Source: Sternotherus odoratus (Eukaryota > Chordata > Testudines > Kinosternidae). From it: a DNA stretch of 64,000 bases. The notes beneath the pieces are model-generated. The model made no database searches. It was not told the DNA's origin and was given only the letters and a program-made list of their open reading frames with translations. The stretch is from NCBI GenBank assembly GCA_032164245.1, contig JAVMKO010000020.1, forward strand, positions 7,157,206 to 7,221,205. The letters run 5' to 3'. Positions 46,561 to 58,156 of the stretch are shown piece by piece; the stretch's first letter is position 1, and every line of letters starts with the position of its first letter. Made by a program: the position numbers and the translations under genes.

Positions 46561-47579
46561 TATAATAAGAACGGCGTTGGGTTGTGGAAGCTAAGGGATC
46601 CTGGATCACACTAGAAGAAGGGGAAGAAGGGGAGTAAGCTTCCTGACTTGATTGTGGAGTAAGCTGACACCTATGAAGCTAGTTACCATGGGTTCATGTT
46701 GAACCAACCAAAAGAACCATGTTCAGAATAAAGCTCTGATCTTACATCCAGGGTCTGCCAGTTGCTAGAGTCAAGGGTGGAATCTGTGCCTTAAGCCTGG
46801 ATTTCTTTGGCAGTGAAAGTTGCTGGAAAGCCATGGCTTTGTGTGTTGTTAGCCTTTGTAGCTGTTTCTGCTGTATTGGAAACATCAGCTAAACCATTCC
46901 CCCCTCCCCCCCCCACACACCTATTTCCTTCCAGCAGACTCTGTTTTGATCCACTACCTAACAGCGAAGCTGAAATGTGAGTGACTACAAACAAGTCGGA
47001 CGGGGTTAAGGTCACAGAACAGGGTATATCTGAGTGTGTGAAGCAATCTGTTTAGTGCTAATTAGAATATTAATACCGAGTGTTGTTTTGCTCTTTATCT
47101 CTGTGCTTCACAGTTGTAGAACAAAGGGAAGCAAAGTAAGAAGCAGTTAGTACTGTCCATGGTATTTGTTGATACAGGCAGGTCCAATGTATTTGGAACA
47201 AGGACAGGAGAAGATCTGGCTGAGTTTGTCAAGCCTCCAGAAATTCTCACTGAGGAATTTTCCATTATGTAAAAGTGGGGAGGAAATAGAGAGAAAATGA
47301 AATTAAAATGCTAATTGATTTGGAAAGAAATATCCGCCATTCCCAGGTAGCTGCCATTGCCAGAAGCAAAGTGCATTTTGTAAACTGTGTTTAAACCCTC
47401 TCTGAATTCCTTGGTGTGATACTACACCTGGGGATTATGAGATCCAGCTAATTACTGCCGTCACCACTGCCACTTGGCTCCAGCAGTGGAAAAGCAGAGA
47501 CTCTTGCAGAGGCGGTGGGAGCCTTGTGTGATGCATCAGGGATCCTCTATAGGGTCTGGGATAATCAGTGTGTGACAAA

Positions 47580-47685
47580 GTCACAGAGAGACAGACACAC
47601 TGAGACAGTCTCATGCAGACATGCAGACACACTGACACAGATGCACAATAACTAGGGAGAGAGAGAGAGAGAAAGAGAGGTAGCA
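47580..47685. repeat. (CA)-rich and (GA)n simple repeats
   Basis: Imperfect GACAGACACACTGA units to 47645, then a GA run at about 47656-47678. An open frame on the minus strand here is a repeat artefact. Confidence 0.85.
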
Positions 47686-48844
47686 GAAGCAGAAATGGGG
47701 ATCCTGTGCAGATGCAAGGCCTGGATCAAGAGGTCAGATTTTCGGGTGACATGCGAAAGAGAAATGCAGGAACACTTATAGGACTCTAGCTAAATTGAGT
47801 CTAGAATTCTACCCCACTCACCAGGCACAGGCTCATTAATCTCTTGGTTTATGATGCTTTTGCTGGCATTATAGCTACACACACAGTTCCATTTGTCCGG
47901 TATGGCCCCATTCTGCTCCTGCTGAAGTCAAAGGCAAAACTTCTGTTGACTTCTAGAGTGCAGGGTCAGAGTCTCTCTATCGTGTGGACGATAACGATAG
48001 TTTGTCACAAGCCACACTTGGGTGGTGCTTAGATATCACCGTGATTGTGCCTTAGACAGACCGAAATAATTCCCACGAACTGACAGTGTGTTGGATTTGT
48101 GGCTCTTTTCTGGATGTCGGCGGTATGAGCTTTTCTGGGAACCTACAGATCCAGGCTGGGATTGTCAGAGGGAGCAAAAGTACCTGGGGTAAAATTTCAG
48201 AAAGTGCCAAAGTCACTTAGTCCCATTGAGAATAGCCTCCTTGTTCTTTTGAAAATGTTACCTTAGAACCTTTAGTTTTCACTTCACTGTCTTTTGTTTC
48301 TGTTACTGATAGCAATTGCTGTGGTTATTTTGAAGACTTTGAAAAAAAGAAACAGTCTTGAATATAAAATGGCTTCACCAGGTAACGCTTCCTGGATCTC
48401 TCAGGAGGGTTGCGAGGAATAATTAGCTAAGAATTGAAATACCGTTTCCATACCTGGGGAGGAAGGGGAGGGAGAGGTTTTTTTCAAAGGCACAGATGGC
48501 ATTTAGGCACCTAATTCCACTGCATACTGAAAGGGGCTAAATGCTATTTGTGCCTGTGGAAAATCTCCCTCGTGAAGCATGAAAGGCCTGATCACACAAC
48601 TATGTAATGTAGCCACTGACTTCAGTGGTTCATGACTGGGCCCTTAATGTGACTGTACCATTACAACCCCCCTTGTGTAGACACGGTTTATACCAGCATG
48701 GCCTGATCTCCAGGAGCTGCTCCAGTGCTAATGCTGATATCCCAATCCCAGAGCCTGTAGGGTCTAGGTGTTTGCGCTAATGAAGCTATATTGGTGGCTG
48801 AAATCTCAGATTAGACTACGCCTCTGACTGCTAAATACGGTCAT

Positions 48845-49030
48845 CTTGGTGTGACCAAGATTTTCAAAAGCAATTAGAAATGTTGGGCTTCTCAAGTTTT
48901 AGGTACCCAACCGGAAGCACTTTAAAGGGGCCTGAGTCATAGACCATGGGCACTCAGCATTGTTTGAAAATCCAGCCCCTTTAAGTTGTCCCCAGTTGGG
49001 CACCTAAAATCAGCAGTCCTTTCTAAAAGC
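48845..49030. repeat. palindromic MITE fragment
   Basis: Mirrored pieces AAGATTTTCAAAAGCAATTA, TTTTAGGTACCCAACCGG and GTTGGGCACCTAAAATC, with TTTGAAAATCCAGCCCC in the centre; same general type as 38925-39245. Confidence 0.45.
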
Positions 49031-49116
49031 CACTGTCTCTGTGCTTTTGGTAAGAGGTTGATCTGCATGGGAGGTATATAATAGTTTTCCTATATCAATA
49101 AATAATTCCCAACAGG

Positions 49117-49244
49117 GTGATGGAACTAGGGGTGCCGGGGGTGTGGCTTGAAGTGATTTCCATCATATACAGGGTTTACCATTTTGTGCAATGACTCTTA
49201 GCACCCCCTCCCCTCACCCACAAAAACTGTTCCAACATCACCGC
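49117..49244. mobile_element. small TIR-like dispersed element, copy 2
   Basis: Second copy of the 44333 element: GATGGAACTAGGGGTGCC, CTTGAAGTGATTTCC, ATCATATACAGGG, CTCTTAGCACCCCC and TGTTCCAACATCAC. Lacks the long C-run. Confidence 0.6.
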
Positions 49245-49329
49245 CCATGGCTTCCTTTGTTAACAGGGATAACCGAGTTGCTGAAAGTCAGCGCGTAGGG
49301 GCGTAACACCACTGCAAATCTAATAGCAA

Positions 49330-51020
49330 GAAAACAGATGGGGGAAAAAAAAAAGACATTTACAATTTCCTGCTTATCAGGATTGTATTTTCCCGGTGAC
49401 ACACGCTCTTGCTTCGGAACTTTCTGGAGATATTTACAGACATTTGAAAATTGCCACGAGCCAGTTTGGCATGGTCTCCCCCCGTATCTGCCATTGGCCT
49501 TAGTTTATCAATAAGATAAATGTCATCAACTTCAGAAGTAATTAGGATGGTTGGCTTTTTCATATACATAATATATCCCAGATAAGACATTAAATCCTTA
49601 GCATTGTCATATCTTTGCCATTCTTTTTTTCAGATAAATATCTGGATTAAGCAAACCCTCTTGACAGTTTATCATTATGGTCAGATTTTGAACAATATAG
49701 ACCTACTCTCATTTTTTTAATTTACTTCTTAACATCAGTTACACATGTTATTAAAACTGGAGTGTCCTATTTTTCATCCTTTATTAGATTTTTGTTTTAA
49801 TGCTTCATGATCCCAAATCCTTATTTATACTTCCTCAATTAGAAGACAGAGCTGATTTTTGTTGTTGTAGTATACATCTGTAGAGGCCGTTATAATTAAG
49901 CCCCATGGGGTGGCTGCAAACACTAAAATTTAGTTAAATGATTAGCGGGAGAATGGTCTTGAAACATTTCTTTTATTTCATCTATAATTTTATGTTATGG
50001 CATTCTATAAATCCCATTTCTAAAGCCATAGCCTGATTATAGTTCTTCCTGGTGTGTTTTCTCCTCCTCCCAATATCTAATAATGTTACTGATTATTGCA
50101 AACCTACAAACAAGAAGAAGGGTCACTGGGTTTAAAAACTGAAGTGACAAAGCAAGCCAGGGAAATGCAATGAAAGATCCCATAAAGGTAGCCAGGTGAG
50201 TATGAAGCCGCATCATGGCTTGTTAGCTAGATTCCCCCATGACTCCCATCTATCCAGATGTGTGTGCCAAGCCGGCAGATGTTTTACTTCTCTAGCGCTC
50301 AGCATAGTACAGCTGTCGTCTCAGCCCTGGAAATATCAACTTCTTAGATTAATGATGGAATCCAAGGTTGAACGTAACGATGGTGTCTGAATGTAATGAT
50401 GTTGTTGAAAAGTACACTGGAAATGGCTGGGTAATGAAAATGAGCCAAAGAGTTGATTAAAAGGGACATAGTGATGTCTAAGTATTTAGGCATGCTTGTT
50501 ACCATGAAATCCAAGTGCTGCCTCAGTGTTCCCATTCTGTACATGCATTGCTCTGGTATCTGAGCACCTCGGTTCAGGGGTGAAGCCCAGCGGTAGGGAT
50601 GGGACAAAGCCAAGATGGTATACAGGAGTAACCCCGAGAAAGTTGACATCCAGTTTCCATTATGAACACTACAGCTTAGTCCTACTGCAGCTCACAGTTA
50701 AACCCTAATTAGACTAGCATGCTGGTTCTCACTTGAAGCTCTCTTGCGGTCCTGTTCAGTGCCCACTGGAATCAATGGAAACATGGGCACTGACTTCAGT
50801 AGGCTTTGGACTGGCCCCTCTCGATTAAGCTGAATCCAGAGCATTGTAGTAAAAAACAGTAAAATATGAAGTCAGTAAAAACTCAGTGATTCCACCCAAC
50901 TCTTGCTGTTTGCTGCAGCTTCTCTTTAGACTTTGATAGTACCGGTCATAAAGAAACTAATCCAAATGTCAGGGACTTTGATGGGAGCTGGATCTGAATA
51001 AAAATGCCAAACTCTGTAGC
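49330..51020. other. AT-rich unannotated stretch; candidate conserved non-coding DNA
   Basis: 49330-50040 has no repeat signature and has dispersed TTATCA/TAATTA motifs. 50050-51020 likewise has no recognised exon or repeat. Whether any of it is conserved cannot be judged from one sequence. Confidence 0.3.
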
Positions 51021-51022
51021 TG

Positions 51023-51645
51023 TGTAATGGGGTATACCAGAGCCTCTGAAGTCCCCTGCTGGAGGCCTCATGGCCCTGCACACCCTGCCCCAAAAAAGGG
51101 CAATGAAGAGGGTCCTCCAAGCTGCCTACAGTGGCTGTGTGGGACACAGCCAATCAGGGCCCAGTAGCCTAGTATAAGAAGAACCATAGGACCATAGGGA
51201 GTTCAGTTCCTTGCTGGAGCTGAAGGAGGGTGGCTGTCTGACAGAGCTATAGGACCTCGGACTAGGTAGTGCTACCCGAAGTCAGGGAGAGCGAGAAGGA
51301 GCCCTAAGCTGATTGTGGGGACTCCATCAGTGGAAGGTTCTGAGGTAAGGGTGAAGATGGCCTGGGGCCATGGGGAAATGGCCCAGGGAAATAGAGCAGC
51401 AGTGTGACTTAGAGAAAGGAACACAGCAGTTAGCTGCTCTCTGTAGGGTCCCTGGGCTGGCCTCGGTCTCCCCCACCCCCAATTAGCCACAGTGAGGCAT
51501 CCCAGAACTGAACTGGGGAGTTTTAGCCAGGAAGGCCTAGGAGGGTGACGACATTGTCTCCAGAGGGGGGACAATCATAGAGAGTGTGTGCAGGTGTGCA
51601 CTCAGCCAAGGGCATACTCACAAGAGGTGAGTGTACCCTGTTACA
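51023..51645 (+). mobile_element. solo LTR, ~623 bp (TGTAA...TTACA)
   Basis: Starts TGTAATGGGGTATACC and ends GTGTACCCTGTTACA; the termini are inverted copies over 14 bp with few mismatches. A TATA-like AGTATAAGAAG lies near 51171 (plus orientation). Internal blocks (GCAGTTAGCTGCTCTCTGTA, GGGTCCCTGGGCTGG) parallel those of the LTR at 12022. No clean target duplication remains. No internal genes flank it. Confidence 0.6.
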
Positions 51646-51649
51646 AGCC

Positions 51650-53320
51650 ATTACTCATTTGAGTGGCTTTGATTGCAGGGGAGCAGGTCTTGTGAATAAG
51701 GGTTACAGGATCGGGCCCTTAGATTGAGATCTAAGATGGAAGTACATCTGCTGCACTCCATTGGTTCTTCTTTTGTTTAACAGACCAGAAACAATTTGTT
51801 TACATAGATAGCTTTTCATCTTCAAAAGTGCATCACAACTGAGGTTCTCCAGGGATCAGTCCCTGCTCTGTTTATTGCTTTTCATTTATGTACCAGGCTT
51901 GGGTGATTTAGTTCATCAGTGCTTCTATCTGAGTTTTAAGGCAGCTGTTTTATGTGCTTTCCCTTTTTTAAAAGCTATTATTAAAGTAGAAGTTATGAAC
52001 GTTATGATTGTGTCTAACCTACGGAGGTTGAAGTGGAATGAATGATAAAATAAATGTTATGATCCACTCCATGGTACCATCAGGGAATAGGATCCTAGGC
52101 TATCAGCGCTAAAACACAGGCCTAACGCTTAAGCTGAGAAGCTTAAGTATTTTAGTAATATTTGGCTTTACTCCTCCATGTAGAACAGCCACTAGATGGA
52201 AACAGAATCACTTGTACCCCCTCAGTGTTTCACATGAAACTATTGTGCAAAACCTTCCTAGTCAAAACCTGAAAACAGAGAAGCCTGATTTGGAGTTTTT
52301 GTACAAACCTGGTCAGCTGGGAAGCCTTGCTAAAGGGTTTGCTGAGGCTTGTGAACCTTGAAGTTGAAGCTAGGTTGGGGGTTTTGATGAGTATGGGGCC
52401 CAGGTGAGAACCAATGCTGTTAAGTCAAGTTTTTCTCCCCACCACCATTGGGATTTTTTGATGTAGTGAAAGTCAGAGTGACTAGGAAGGAAAAGTGACA
52501 TATAGCCATGCACTGTATTTATGTCTTCCTCCAGTGGATAGGTATCACCACTTTCCTCTGCTGGATGGAAGGTTTTAGCCCTTTGTGGTTTTAGGTTGTG
52601 TGGTGTGTGTGTGTGTGTGTATAATGGCTGTCATCTTTCCAACTACAGGGACTGAACTGGGTAGGTCCAGAGCTAAATGCATGAGTATCTACAGCTTAAG
52701 CCAAAGAGCCAGGTTCCCTAGCTGAGAGCTGTAACAGACTCGCATCATCTGTAGATCAGACATCAGGGGTGACACAGAGTACATCCTGTCCAGTGAGTTA
52801 TGGAGGCACATGTGAGAGAGCTTATGTTGCCCTCTAATGCTTAATGCAACAATCCTGACATTCTAGAATGTGTGAGATTTGGTTTCATTTTTCAGTGTAC
52901 ATTCTATTCTGCATAGGTCTTTGTAGCATTGTCATCAATGTAGTATCCGAGCACCTTCAAATAGGGCATGCAGTATTGTGACTAATGTCACGTGTTTGTT
53001 AGATCATGCTCTCTCCCAGGGGAGAAGTGTGTGCAAGACGAATTATTTGTTTGAGGACATTTTTACAGTATTCACAAACACACGTTCCTATCTGTTTAGC
53101 TATATAACCTTTTAGCTCCTATAGCCCATGGAAAATGCCAACTCTAATATTACTGCCCAGATATGAATAGCAGGTTAGCACTAGTTAATAACTGTTACAT
53201 TTCTCTACTTCTGGAGTATTTGACTAAACAAATTATGCCCAAAATGTAAAGGTTGGGACAACTCCATGTCATCAAAATTGGTCATGAGCATGTAAAGAAG
53301 GTGAACAGGCCATAATATTA
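51650..53320. other. no recognised feature except a (TG)n run
   Basis: A TG microsatellite lies at about 52598-52620. No exon or clear interspersed repeat otherwise. Confidence 0.45.
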
Positions 53321-53326
53321 ATTTTA

Positions 53327-54003
53327 ACATAAGAACAGTCAAACTGGGTCAGACCAATGGTCCATTGAGGCCAGTATCCTGTCTTCTAACAGTGGTCAGT
53401 TCAAAGGGAATGAACAGAACAGGTAATGATCGAGTGATCTTTCCCCTGTCATCCCCTCCCAGCTTCTGGCAACATAGGCTAGGGACACTCAAAGCATGGG
53501 GTTGCATCCCTGACCATCCTGGCTAATAGCCATTGATGGACCTCTCCTCCATGAACTTATCTAGTCCTCTTGTAATGCTGGCCTTCACAACAGCCCCTTC
53601 AACGAGTGCCACTTGTTGACTGTGTGTTGTGTGTAAAAGTGTTTTAAACCTGCTGCTTATTAATTTAATTTGGTGATCCCCTACTTCTTGTGTTTTGTGA
53701 AAAAATAAATAACACTTTCCTATTCACTTGATCCACACAGGTCAAGATTTTATAGGCTTCACTCACTCTTTCTTGTCTCCTTTCCAAACTGAAAGTCCCA
53801 GTCTTTTTCATCTCTCTTTATATGGAAGCTGTTCCATACCCTGAATCATTTTTGTTGCCCTTCTTTGTACCTTTTCCAATTCTAATATATCTCAGATGGG
53901 GTGATCAGATCCTGAACATAGTATTCAGGATGTGGGATGTGATTTATATAGCGGCATTATGATATTCTCTGTTTTTTTTATCCATCCTTTTTCTAATGGT
54001 TCC
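53327..54003 (-). pseudogene. CR1-type LINE 3' part (abundant turtle/crocodilian family)
   Basis: The 3' end at 53327 (ACATAAGAACAGTCAAACTG, GGGTCAGACCAATGGTCCAT) is followed by CTAATAGCCATTGATGGACC and, further 5', the RT C-terminal region on the minus strand (TTTTTGTTGCCCTTCTTTGT corresponds to the RRATK-type block). It ends near 54003, 25-35 bp from the 5S-headed unit. Numerous stops and a deletion; inactive. Confidence 0.8.
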
Positions 54004-54038
54004 TGCTCTATGGAAGGAAAATGCACCCCATAGTCACT

Positions 54039-54266
54039 CTCTCTTTGCCCGTCACCCCCAGCCGGGGTATGGGCCACCAACTGGTGTTGGTGTTTCAGTA
54101 GTAATTGGTTCCCTTACGGGGTGGAGTTGCTAGCCCCACACCCATGTTAAGCCTACAGCACCTGGTATTCCCAGGAGGTCTCCCATCCAAGTACTAGCCA
54201 GGCCCGACCCTGCTTAGCTTCCGAGATCAGATGGGATCGGTCGTGTTCAGGGTGGTTTAGCCGTAT
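54039..54266 (-). mobile_element. 5S-rRNA-headed SINE-like retroposon, 228 bp
   Basis: A 5S rRNA-like head (54266-54149, minus) is joined to a roughly 110-bp tail (54148-54039) and flanked by a perfect 11-bp direct repeat CCATAGTCACT (54028-54038 and 54267-54277). A duplication of that length that excludes both head and tail marks one retroposition event mobilising the fusion. The tail begins, on the minus strand, TTAACATGGGTGTGGGGC, includes AGCAACTCCACCCCGTAA and ACACCAACACCAGTTGGTGG, and ends near GACGGGCAAAGAGAG. I do not recognise its source LINE, and it has no poly(A) or simple-repeat end. Known 5S-derived SINEs (the SINE3 class) have this architecture. Confidence 0.75.
54149..54266 (-). 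rRNA. 5S rRNA-derived sequence (SINE head or 5S pseudogene)
   Basis: About 118 nt colinear with vertebrate 5S rRNA and differing at roughly nine positions. The internal A box (AGCTAAGCAGGGT) is intact and the C box region (AGTACTTGGATGGGAGAC) nearly so, with a C for T in CTGGCTAGTAC. The intermediate element is altered (GATCCCATCTGATC). The first few bases of 5S are missing or changed. No T-run terminator follows the 5S 3' end; sequence runs straight into the tail. It is therefore not a standard 5S gene, but pol III transcription from the internal promoter is conceivable. Confidence 0.85.
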
Positions 54267-54279
54267 CCATAGTCACTGG

Positions 54280-55210
54280 GACTGACAAATATTGGACAAA
54301 ACACTAAGATCATATTCCTTGCAATGGTAACAAGTATACTTAATGCAAATTAAGATGTGCAAAGTATTGCATTGTCCTGTCAAGTTGTATATTCAAAAAA
54401 TATTACTCTGGGGTGAATAATTCATTATCTCCTTGCTGTACGTGTAATGATAGCCTGTAATAAGAGTCTGCTCTTGAGTAGCAGTTGGCTTTTCCCTCAT
54501 TACATATACATAGACCCAGAGAATTTTTTATGCTCCAGTGACTGTAATTTGTGTTTCACATCATGCTATGAGTTTCTCCTTGTGTAAATGCTTTGAAAAT
54601 TGAAAATTGAAATAATATTTATGGTTCAGTGAGAAAACCATTAAGGTATTTAAAATATTCGATGGTGCAGTAGTTGCAAGGGCAGTTTGATATTTATGGC
54701 ATGTTGGGAGACAGGAATTTGACTGTTGTTGCAGAAAAGACACTTAATGATGGGGATTTGACTACATATTGCTGCAATATTGGTTTTATAGAAATTAAGT
54801 GAAAATTAATTTTAAGGCACAAATAAAATAGCAACATTGCCACTGCTTGAGTGTTAAATAATGCAAGTTGGAGCTTTTCAAAGAAGATCCAGATTCACTG
54901 AGCAGACTTTCAAAATTGTAATTTTACATCCAAACCGGCATTTGCTTGCTTGAAATGGATAATTGCAGAAGCAAATGGATGTGAATGGACCATGTGAATG
55001 TAAGTGTTTGCATGGGTAATAAATACACAAGCATCTCTGTAGCACACAATTGCAGCACCCTTCAGATCTTGATTAGTTCTGTCTGGGCGTGGTATTTTTG
55101 CTTTGCGGGATTGTGCGAATGTGGGAGCATTGCCTATCAGAGCAGGAAACTAGAAGTCAGAACTCATGGGATCAGGTTTTCACACTTCAGTGGGAGCAAG
55201 AGATGTTCTG
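54280..55210. other. no recognised feature
   Basis: AT-rich sequence without exon or repeat signature. Confidence 0.4.
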
Positions 55211-55214
55211 CACT

Positions 55215-55440
55215 GTGACAAGGCAGGCCAGTGGATTCTATTTCTGGCAATGACTGACTTGCATGACACTAAATAAGTGACTTGACCTCTTACAACCTTA
55301 GTTTGTAACTCTCTGTAAAATGGTTATAAAGTGAATTACTTAACTGGTGTCTCCTGAAGCTTTAATGCATTATTATCTGTAAGGCACACGGAGATCATTG
55401 CCTGAAAAGTGCTGTCAAGGTGGAAAGCAATATTATCCTC
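55215..55440 (+). repeat. MIR SINE
   Basis: AAATAAGTGACTTGACCTC, CTCTGTAAAATGGTTATAAAG and CACGGAGATCATTGCCTG-type 3' sequence in MIR order. Confidence 0.55.
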
Positions 55441-55804
55441 AGCAATGCTTTTGCGGTGCTTCCAGCCCATCAATTCATGCATCTTGGCTTTCACTCGTGG
55501 AGAAAAACAACTAGCCTTCTCCATAAAAAGTTGAATAAAATAAAAAGCCCAGCTATTTTCATCAGTCAAATGCTGGATTTTGGCAATGGAACAACTACAA
55601 AAAATGCCTCGTTTTCCCGTGAATCTATCACATGGAATGATATTCTTGTACTTTGATTCCGTGAGCTGTCTCTTGGCTAGGGGCTGGATTATGATCTGCA
55701 TTACACACCCATGCTCTGTGCAAGTCTCCTATATTGCCGGTCTCAGTGGGAGGCTGCCGCTTCTCTCTCCCTCATAAGTGGGAGGCAGGGAGTAGGTTGA
55801 GTTT

Positions 55805-55903
55805 TCATAGAATCATAGAATATCAGGTTTGGAAGGCACCTCAGGAGGTCATCTAGTCCAACCCCCTGCTCAAAGCAGATCCAATCCCCAACTAAATCAT
55901 CCA
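55805..55903 (-). repeat. CR1 LINE 3' end (~100 bp)
   Basis: CATAGAATCATAGAATATCA, GTCATCTAGTCCAACCCCCT and CCCCAACTAAATCATCC: only the last ~100 bp of a CR1, in minus orientation. Confidence 0.9.
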
Positions 55904-56196
55904 GCAAACACAGTTTGAACACAATTTGTCTCTATCTTAGGTGCCTCACAGTTTCAAATGTATTTATCCTTCTAACACCCCTGTGCCGGTGCGAAGTGAG
56001 AGTAAATGGGGAAGCTGAGGCACTGAGAAGCGTATGTCTCCACTGCAGTCAGAAGTGTGACTGCAGTCTGTGTAGGCATCTAGCTTTCATCTAAGTAGAA
56101 CGGCTAAAAACATTGTTTGAGAGACACCGGTAAGTGGAATAGCTCCATCCCCTCATTATTTTGTTCACAGATTAGGCCTGATGTCCAACACCCCAA

Positions 56197-56248
56197 TTTT
56201 GGTCCATTGATTTTGAGTCCCTTTTTGGTCCATTGATTTTGAATCCCT
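56197..56248. repeat. 26-bp tandem duplication
   Basis: Two adjacent copies of a unit with TTTTGGTCCATTGATTTTGA, differing at one base, consistent with a local slippage duplication. Confidence 0.85.
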
Positions 56249-56876
56249 TTTGTTAACGAGGGATGATTTCAACCAGTCCTTGAGTTATGTAAATGGGCCT
56301 TTTTGTTTAGACTAATTTTTGTTTTCTAATTGCACCATTTTTTATTAACGTTTATTGTTATGGATTATTGTGACGTTTTATTTGGTCGTCTTTTACAGTT
56401 GAGCTCACAATTATGATAAATTTGAAGCCCCAATTATTACAAGTAGGCTTCAAATCAGCCATGGCCTCTCGGCGTTCCCACAATATGACTAAGAAATACC
56501 TTTTGGATCCACAAATAGCCAAAGAGAATTAATCTCCTCCTGCCCCACATCCCCAATTTTGAAACTACTCTACCTTTGCGAATCCTTCACTATAACCATG
56601 GTAACAGGCATTTCTTCAGCCTAGCTAAGCATGTCATTTCATTCCTTGAGCTAAATAAATAAAAAAATAAGACAAAGAAATGCCATTAAAAGCTCTTGAC
56701 ACAATCTTCTTGTCATCTCTCTTCTTTAACACAGACTGGCCTCTTCACCTTTGCAGTTACAGAGGCTGCTGATGGTTCTACCACAGTCCTGTCAATTGAG
56801 CCAATGAGTCCTCACATGGTACATGGTGCCAGTGATGAAGGGGTGCAATGCCATGGGCTATCTGGACCATAAAGGC

Positions 56877-56995
56877 CCTGATTCAGCAAAGCCCTTAAGT
56901 ACATACTTGATTTTAAGCAAGGGTCTAGTCCTATCAGCTTCCATGGGTTTTGAACATATGTGCTTAACATGAAGTATGTTCTTCAGCGATTTGCT
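56877..56995. repeat. MITE fragment ('gattcagcaaagc' type)
   Basis: CCTGATTCAGCAAAGCCCTT, AAGTACATACTTGATTTTAAG and GTGCTTAACATGAAGTATG are mirrored pieces of a small reptilian TIR element; related traces lie at 62770-62905 and 63150-63290. Confidence 0.5.
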
Positions 56996-57552
56996 AATTA
57001 GGATTAAAGCAGTGTTTTCCAAATGGTGGCTCCTGGCCCACCAGTAGGTGGCAGGAAGGTTCTGGATGGGTTGCCTTGACTAGGGCTGGATAAAATCATC
57101 ACTGGGTCCTGCCTAGGCCAACATATGCTTTTCCTAGCTTGCGGCGAGGAGAGGCCTCGGGGGGCAAGGACTGGAGAGTGAGCTTGCCCTGCTTTCACCC
57201 TGCAGCCTCCGCCTCTGTCCTGTGGAGCTGGGCCTGGTTTCCCGCTCTGGGAGTTGCAACCTGGGACATGAGATCATGACCTCACTCAGGTTGGGCCCAG
57301 CCACCCCTCCATCATGACAGAGTGGTGGCCAGGCCAAACCTCCGTGGCACTGTCACCCAGAGTGGGGGAACCAGGCCCTGCCTCGTGGGACGGGACCTCC
57401 TGCTATGGGGTAAGTGTGGTGCAGGGTCACTGTCCAACACCCTCTCCCTCCACCAATGCTCCATCTTCACACCAGGCCAGGACTGGAGCTGTGGTGCGGG
57501 CTGTAGGGTGTACATATGGTGTGTCACCCCAAAACCCAACATGTATTTGACG

Positions 57553-58156
57553 CAGGGCCGGCGACAGGGGGGTACTACGGGTAGAGCTGTACCGGGCCCC
57601 GGACTTTAGGGGGGCCCCGGTACACAGCAGTACCCGTAGTCATCCCCCCTTGTCACCGGGCCTGGAGAGCAGGGAAGGGGCGGGGAGGCGGCGCGGCTCT
57701 CCTCCGGACGAGCGCGCGTGTCCCCGGCAGGAGCAGTGAGCCCGGCCGGCGGCAGCGGCGCAGTCCAGGGGAGAAAGTGCACGGCGGGGGGGGGGGAGCA
57801 GCAAGGGCGGCTCGCACCGCAGGACCCCGCACTGCCAACAGCCGCTGTCAGCTGGGGGGGGAGTGCCGGCTGGGCTGGGGGGGGGCCCAGCTGGAGGGGG
57901 GAGCACCGGCTGGGCTGGGGGGGGCAGCTGGGAGGGGAGCACCGGCTGGGCTGGGGGGGCCCCCAGCCGCTGTCAGCTGGGGGGGGAGCGCCGGCTGGGC
58001 TGGGGGGGGCCCAGCTGGAGGGGGGAGCACCGGCTGGGCTGGGGGGGGGCAGCTGGGAGGGGAGCACCGGCTGGGCTGGGGGGGCCCCCAGGCGCTGTCA
58101 GCTGGGGGGGGCAAACGATCAGAGTAGGGGCCCCCAAATTTCTGTCGCCGGCCTTG
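57553..58156. mobile_element. GC-rich hAT-like element, 604 bp
   Basis: The left terminus CAGGGCCGGCGACAGG and right terminus TCTGTCGCCGGCCTTG are inverted repeats (about 15 bp, one or two mismatches). The flanks ATTTGACG (57545-57552) and ATTTGATG (58157-58164) form an 8-bp duplication with one change, placing it in hAT. A hairpin at about 57573-57640 (CTACGGGTA and TACCCGTAG arms) follows the left end. 57840-58110 is a G-rich tandem array, about two copies of a ~120-bp unit with GAGCACCGGCTGGGCTGG. Overlapping Pro/Gly-rich open frames here on both strands are repeat artefacts. Confidence 0.8.

Noticed and set aside
54149..54266. A functional 5S rRNA gene
   Set aside because: About nine differences, altered intermediate element, no T-run terminator, and a target duplication enclosing extra tail sequence point to a retroposed unit.
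55336..55701. 121-codon minus-strand open frame
   Set aside because: Overlaps a MIR tail and an open frame on the other strand; no recognisable protein features.
57008..57300. hAT-type element starting CAGTGTTTTCCAAAT
   Set aside because: The left end resembles a hAT terminus, but I find no matching right terminus or 8-bp duplication.
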